Assembly (NCBI GenBank): GCA_963965975.1
Contig: OZ014411.1
Location: 22,100,249 to 22,164,248, forward strand
From: Xestospongia bergquistia
Lineage: Eukaryota > Porifera > Demospongiae > Haplosclerida > Petrosiidae
Direction: 5' to 3'
DNA: 64,000 nucleotides
In this document: positions 59,432 to 64,000 of the stretch, in pieces
Numbering within the stretch: the first letter of the stretch is position 1
Layout: every line of letters begins with the position of its first letter
Notes under the pieces: model-generated
What the model was told of the DNA's origin: nothing
Databases searched by the model: none
What the model saw: the letters and a program-made list of their open reading frames with translations, nothing else
Program-made: the position numbers and the translations under genes

Positions 59432-60769
59432 CATTGCTTCCTGGAATGTTAATAGGATTTAACTTCATGCCTCCAACATAACTGTGCCCTCCATAAGTTG
59501 TCCAGCCATAAATAGAGACAAACAGTTTACCATTTGGATTAGGATGTGCTACTGTATATGTACCACTGAAAAATGTTGAATAGCCATATCCATAGATAGA
59601 ACCATCTGAAGCATATATTGGAACCCATGGTGGATTGGTACTAACATTGTTGATCAATAAACTCTGGCTAAAGTAAGCATCATTTGGTACAACCACACTG
59701 TAATAACTAGTACCATTTAACAGCAAAGCAGAAAACTGTGTGGAGTGTTCATATTGTTCTATTGGTGGCACTGTGTTAAGGGAAGGGTCACCAAACTTGC
59801 CACCATTATACTGTGTACTAACACCAATTTGAGCAACATAGATTGGTTGATCAGAGATAATACTACAATATGTGTTGCTTGTTGTGTAAAACCAATTGGT
59901 GTTGTTTTCATCAAATTTGATAAGTTCAACATTGTAATTAGTACCACAGGTTTTTAATGCATTTGCTTTATTGTTAGCAGCAATCACTTTGTAACTTTGT
60001 CCATTGTTTCGACCTATGTGAGATGGTAATAGAAACATCTTTCCCCATGTTGTTGTTGGTGTCAGTTGTGTAACAATTGTGTCAGCATCAAAAGTCTCAG
60101 CTGGCACTCGGGAAGCTTCATGTCCACTGATAACTGTGAGTGGGCTATCAGATATAACTTTAGTTCCAGTAAGATCAACACAAGGTTTAAAAACTAAGAA
60201 TGTTTGAAGTGAATGAAGAACAAAATTAAAAGAATGTCCAGCTAACACAATTATATTACCAGCTGTACTGTTCTGAGGATTTGATGGAACAGTAATATCA
60301 TTGTTTGGAATGATAGTCACATTACTCTTATTATGACAACCAATAATCATGAACTGACTTGTCTGATCACTCCAACCTAACGTAGACACAACATAGTATG
60401 TGTATTGAGTTGCTGTCTGTTCATGACATGGAAGAGCTAGATAAGACATGAAATCATCCTCAGTACGGGAACTCCATGCAATAACTGATATTGGCTCTGA
60501 GTATAGAGAGTAAACTTTAAGACCCTTTCTCCTCCAGGAATAGGTATTATCTAACACTTCATAACTTGCTGGTATAGTGACTTTATGAGGATTGTGATAA
60601 CTGGTTGTACCCATATATGAGAAGTTCCCATCAAGTGATGTGACTTTGAAATTAACAGGAATCATTTTTTTAGTATGAACATACAGTGTACGTATATTAG
60701 CTCCATGTACATGCTCATAGAATCCCACAGAGAACTCACTGCTGTATGTGTTGAGATCAATCTGTGGCT
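59432..60769 (-). CDS. IgGFc-binding-protein-type domain exon C-1
   Basis: A 1338-nt phase 1-1 exon, the most 5' domain recognised in gene C. It has a class I N-terminal half but ends SIYGWTTYGGHS as in B-1. It has EASRVPAETFDAD. The acceptor precedes EPQIDLNTY, so a start exon is needed upstream, probably in 60,800-62,700, but I could not identify it. Confidence 0.9.
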
Positions 60770-62768
60770 CTATAATCATAAAAAAATATTACATATACAT
60801 ACAGGAATATAATTATTAAGTTCAAGTAATAATTAAAAACAGTAATAATGAATTGACATTTTAGTGTATTTTCAATTATGACAACAATTCTTATGAGCTG
60901 AAGTTAAGAAAAAAAATTAATCCATATATAATATATTCAATGTAGTTCTTACAAAGGAAATGTAGAGATAGCTAGATCTTAGTCCATTAAAAAATGTCAA
61001 TAGCAGGGATGGTTACAGTCATTATTTTATATTTATGCACAATATATACCAGTAAACAAAATTTCTAAAAAATTCATTAAATGTAAGGAAACTGGGTGAT
61101 AAAAGCATCTTGAACAAGTCCAAAGTAGGAATGGCAGCATGGATATTTCCATATAGTACTACCAATATCAACGTCATAACATTTATTTGTTGCAACTGTT
61201 ATAGTAGAATTTTGAGGTAAACATTTGCATAAAACTGTAATGTAAAAGGCTTCTCACCTACATAGAATAAGGAATTTGTTCACAACAAAAGATAGCTTTT
61301 AAATGTAAATAATGTGTTTTAGGTATTTCTTTGTGGCTTGTATAAAGTGATATCTATATTGCCATTCCTATTTTAAGTTTGTTTAAGATGTTATTACTAC
61401 CATTGCTAAATTTATCGAAATATTTATGAAGATTCTTACCAAATTGTTTTGCGTATTTTTAATTTGAACTATTAATTACCTAAACCAGTTTATTGATTGA
61501 AAGAGACAAGAAAAGCTTCATCTCTTTGTGAAACAGTTACAGTAATGACTATTAAAGAAGGAATTCACCACTTAGAACAGATTTAGAGGTAGAATGTATT
61601 ACTGACTACTTTTTATGAACTCCATTTTCTTCATGAATAGAATTTATAACACTTAATTCAAAGCAAATAAAATGGCGTCTCCAGGAGAGTCTCATTCTGA
61701 GCTCTGTAAAAAACTAATTTTGTTTGTTAAAGCTAAGAGCGGATAAAACATATAAAATATAAGTTTCTGTAATTTTGTGCTTTACTACCTCTAGTTGTAT
61801 CTCCAAATGTTGTATTCAGAAAGAATGTGTTGTAAGTCCCCGATGGATAAATCATTAGTTGTTGTGTTCGTCACTTCGTTGGTAAGCCAGTTTAAAGTAA
61901 TTTATACTAGTAATGGCACTTGTGATAGAGAAATCAATCTTAAGGAAGTACAATTTGATCATGTAACTGGTATATAATAGTGTGCTTATTTGGTATTGAA
62001 AGTGCTATAGTATCAATGTACTGAATACTACAATAGCTTCAAGCTAGCTCTATTAATGTCTTTTTTATTTCTATAAATTCTCTCTTACTCAACTTTGCTT
62101 TTCAACTGCTAAAACATTAGCATGCACAAATTATCATGTTATACACTCCACATAGGTTTCATATGAAACACATATGAAATGTATAACATGTATTTGCAAT
62201 CTTAAATTCTCCTAGTCAATTTGTTGCCCAATTACTACCACTAATAACATCCACATGTACAGTTCGTAGGAACATTATACGTTCCAATGGGTTTCATATT
62301 GTGAATGATCTTTGGACCTGTGCTTGTCCTAATGCGATTTTAACTTTAAGTGTTACTGGGAAAGTAATACTGCAGTAAACAAGATTTTCCATCACCAAGA
62401 CTTGTTGCTTATAGCTCACTTATAGAAGCAAAAGGTGGAGCTGTTTTAACAGTACATTAGCTATTTAATATAATCTGACATGTGTATAATATATTAGCAG
62501 GTAGAAATTACATTTGAAATTTGATTAATATCACCAGCATTATTGCTTAATGAACAAAATCGAAAGATTTGGGCTTTCAAAATTATTATTTACTTGTGAG
62601 CCAACATAAGATGTCATTGTCTTTTATTGATCTCCTCTTCAGCACAAAGTTGTGAATACCAAGTGTAACTATGACCGTTTCACTGTTAGTTTTGCTTTAG
62701 TTCACTGTTAACATTAATGATACTTCTTCAGTAGCAGGCTAAGCTAATTTTCAAGCTTACCATGCAAG
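60770..62768. other. Spacer 5' of gene C
   Basis: No exon is supported. It is related to 4517-5991 and 24224-25700. It contains the old exon-like stretch at 61,810-61,970, which here has stop codons. Confidence 0.5.
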
Positions 62769-63055
62769 CTAAGGACAGGGAGATTGTATATTAATATACC
62801 AAACTGTAGCTTCGATTGATGTACTGGATTGACCATTAGTAAAAGTAATTGCTACCCAAACATTTCTTTGACTTGTATGAGAATTATTAAAGATAATTCC
62901 TAGAAGATTTAAAGTGAAATGTGTAGTTGTTTGTAGACCAACATAAGTGGTATTGGTAATAAAAGTGTTTAGTGGTATAGCATTGCTAACTGAACTAAGT
63001 GGAATCACAATATTTTCAGTGAAAGAAGTATAACTCAAACATGTCTGTATTCTGA
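62769..63055 (-). CDS. Probable last exon of a third stanniocalcin-like gene
   Basis: After a GTTAG acceptor, 287 nt stay open in phase 1 and end with TAG. The segment starts VRIQTCLSYTSF, is rich in Thr, Asn and Ile, and finishes VWVAITFTNGQ, TVWYINIQSPCP. Its last 30 residues match the terminal exon proposed at 5992-6107. Exons 1-3 would lie right of the window if the block A spacing holds. No known domain is recognised. If it belongs to another gene, the shared tail still shows it is a conserved coding end. Confidence 0.45.
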
Positions 63056-63531
63056 CTAACTTCAAAATTTGAAATGATGCTTTTAAAAAGTTTATTATTC
63101 TTAAAAAATTGCTGCTACCAATAATTCAACAAGAACACAAACAACCTCAGGGCCAGATTTGCAACCAATAGAAATATATCAAGATTAAACAATAATTTAT
63201 TTATGCAATTTCACATTGTAGTGTTTTTGTAAATTATTTTTAACTCTTTTTAAGAACAAACAATAGGAATAATGAGAATAGAAACACCTTGAGGCATGAT
63301 GACTGAATGAAGGATACACAGAAGACATCCCCAATATAAATTAACCACAATTATTAAGTCATTATGCAGTATTTATCACATCCCCCTATGTGCTTGTATT
63401 TATTTAAAAAAACTGTAAGTAGCAAAATAAAAAAATTAATTAGAATCAACAACAACAGAGCTAACATTTACATAGCAAAACCTTCACAAGACTTCTCATT
63501 AAAAAGAACTTGTATTTAGTTAAACAGAGCT

Positions 63532-63708
63532 CTACAAGCATGAGTTCAGCATCTTATCTGCATACTGTGAGAAATAGTGAGAGCTATTAATTGACGATAA
63601 TCCAACTGCATTGTCAGAAGCTAAATAAGCAATCCAATCTTTTGAATTATAGTCCAGGTTGAAATTATTTTCTGGCAGATCATCATCAATATTGGCTGGT
63701 ATGACAAA
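63532..63708 (-). other. Short open frame near the window edge, unassigned
   Basis: A 58-codon minus-strand frame has protein-like composition (FVIPANIDDDLPENNF, DWIAYLASDNAV, YFSQYADKML) and then TAG. Upstream, more protein-like minus-strand sequence (around SRWRLDVLLPTLERY near 63,880) lies in another frame. It may be a broken mobile-element gene or exons of a gene outside. I do not recognise it. Confidence 0.3.
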
Positions 63709-64000
63709 GCTTTAATGCATTTAAAGTGTCATTGATGAGACTCACCATTTGACAATTTAACATGACCAGATATTGCTAGATGCAATGTCACCTACATTAA
63801 AAGAGCGATGTTTACTATGCTGATTATGTGAGCATGTTCACTCTGTTCAGTATATCTTTCAAGGGTAGGAAGCAATACATCTAACCTCCATCTAGAACAA
63901 CGTTTGAGTAATAGTTCAGCAGAAGAACGAGTTAGCTTTGTGCCCAATATTTTGACAGAAAGAATGCCTGGAAACTACTGCTTGTACATGTACCTAGTTT

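Overview
The window is eukaryotic. It is AT-rich, genes are split by short GT-AG introns (52 to about 500 bp), and it carries decayed Ty3/Gypsy-type retroelements. The domain mix (IgGFc-binding-protein type domains, Kunitz/BPTI, somatomedin-B-like modules, mucin-like Ser/Thr exons) and the very short introns suggest an early-branching animal. A demosponge such as Amphimedon is my best inference, but no marker gene here proves it. No rRNA, tRNA or CRISPR was seen.

Layout. Almost everything coding lies on the minus strand in three large related blocks. Block A (about 1-14,500) holds the 3' cut end of modular gene A (31-4516) and stanniocalcin-like gene A (5992-8479). Block B (about 15,000-33,200) holds modular gene B (15067-24223) and stanniocalcin-like gene B (27829-28552). 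Block C (about 38,700-64,000) holds modular gene C (39362-60769) and what looks like the last exon of a third stanniocalcin-like gene (62769-63055). Read 5' to 3' on the minus strand, each block is: stanniocalcin-like gene, 1.5-3.6 kb spacer, IgGFc/Kunitz/8-Cys exons, then somatomedin-B-like and Ser/Thr exons. Intron and spacer DNA is also recognisably shared, so whole blocks were duplicated.

Modular genes. Nearly every domain is one exon, and every such intron is phase 1. Exon lengths are fixed by class: IgGFc 1338 or 1326 nt, Kunitz 159, 8-Cys 165/159/156, SMB-like mostly 210 or 189-201, Ser/Thr X 111 and Y 105. Exons can therefore be gained or lost without breaking the frame. Two local arrays show this in progress: SMB-like exons with an exact 262-bp period (15592-17361), and X/Y Ser/Thr exon pairs with a period near 773 bp (about 45,150-51,810). 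The product would be a large extracellular, Cys-rich, mucin-like protein. No signal-peptide exon or stop-codon exon was found for the modular genes, so both ends are open.

Other content. A plus-strand multi-exon gene with a BEN-like C-terminus lies at 12805-13651. Between blocks B and C is a 623-bp inverted repeat pair (33936-34558 / 36662-37285) with two copies of a broken Gypsy-like segment and a captured piece of IgGFc exon. A decayed LTR retrotransposon (40661-44506) sits in an intron of gene C, antisense to it, and one LTR was re-duplicated with host sequence (44909-45095).
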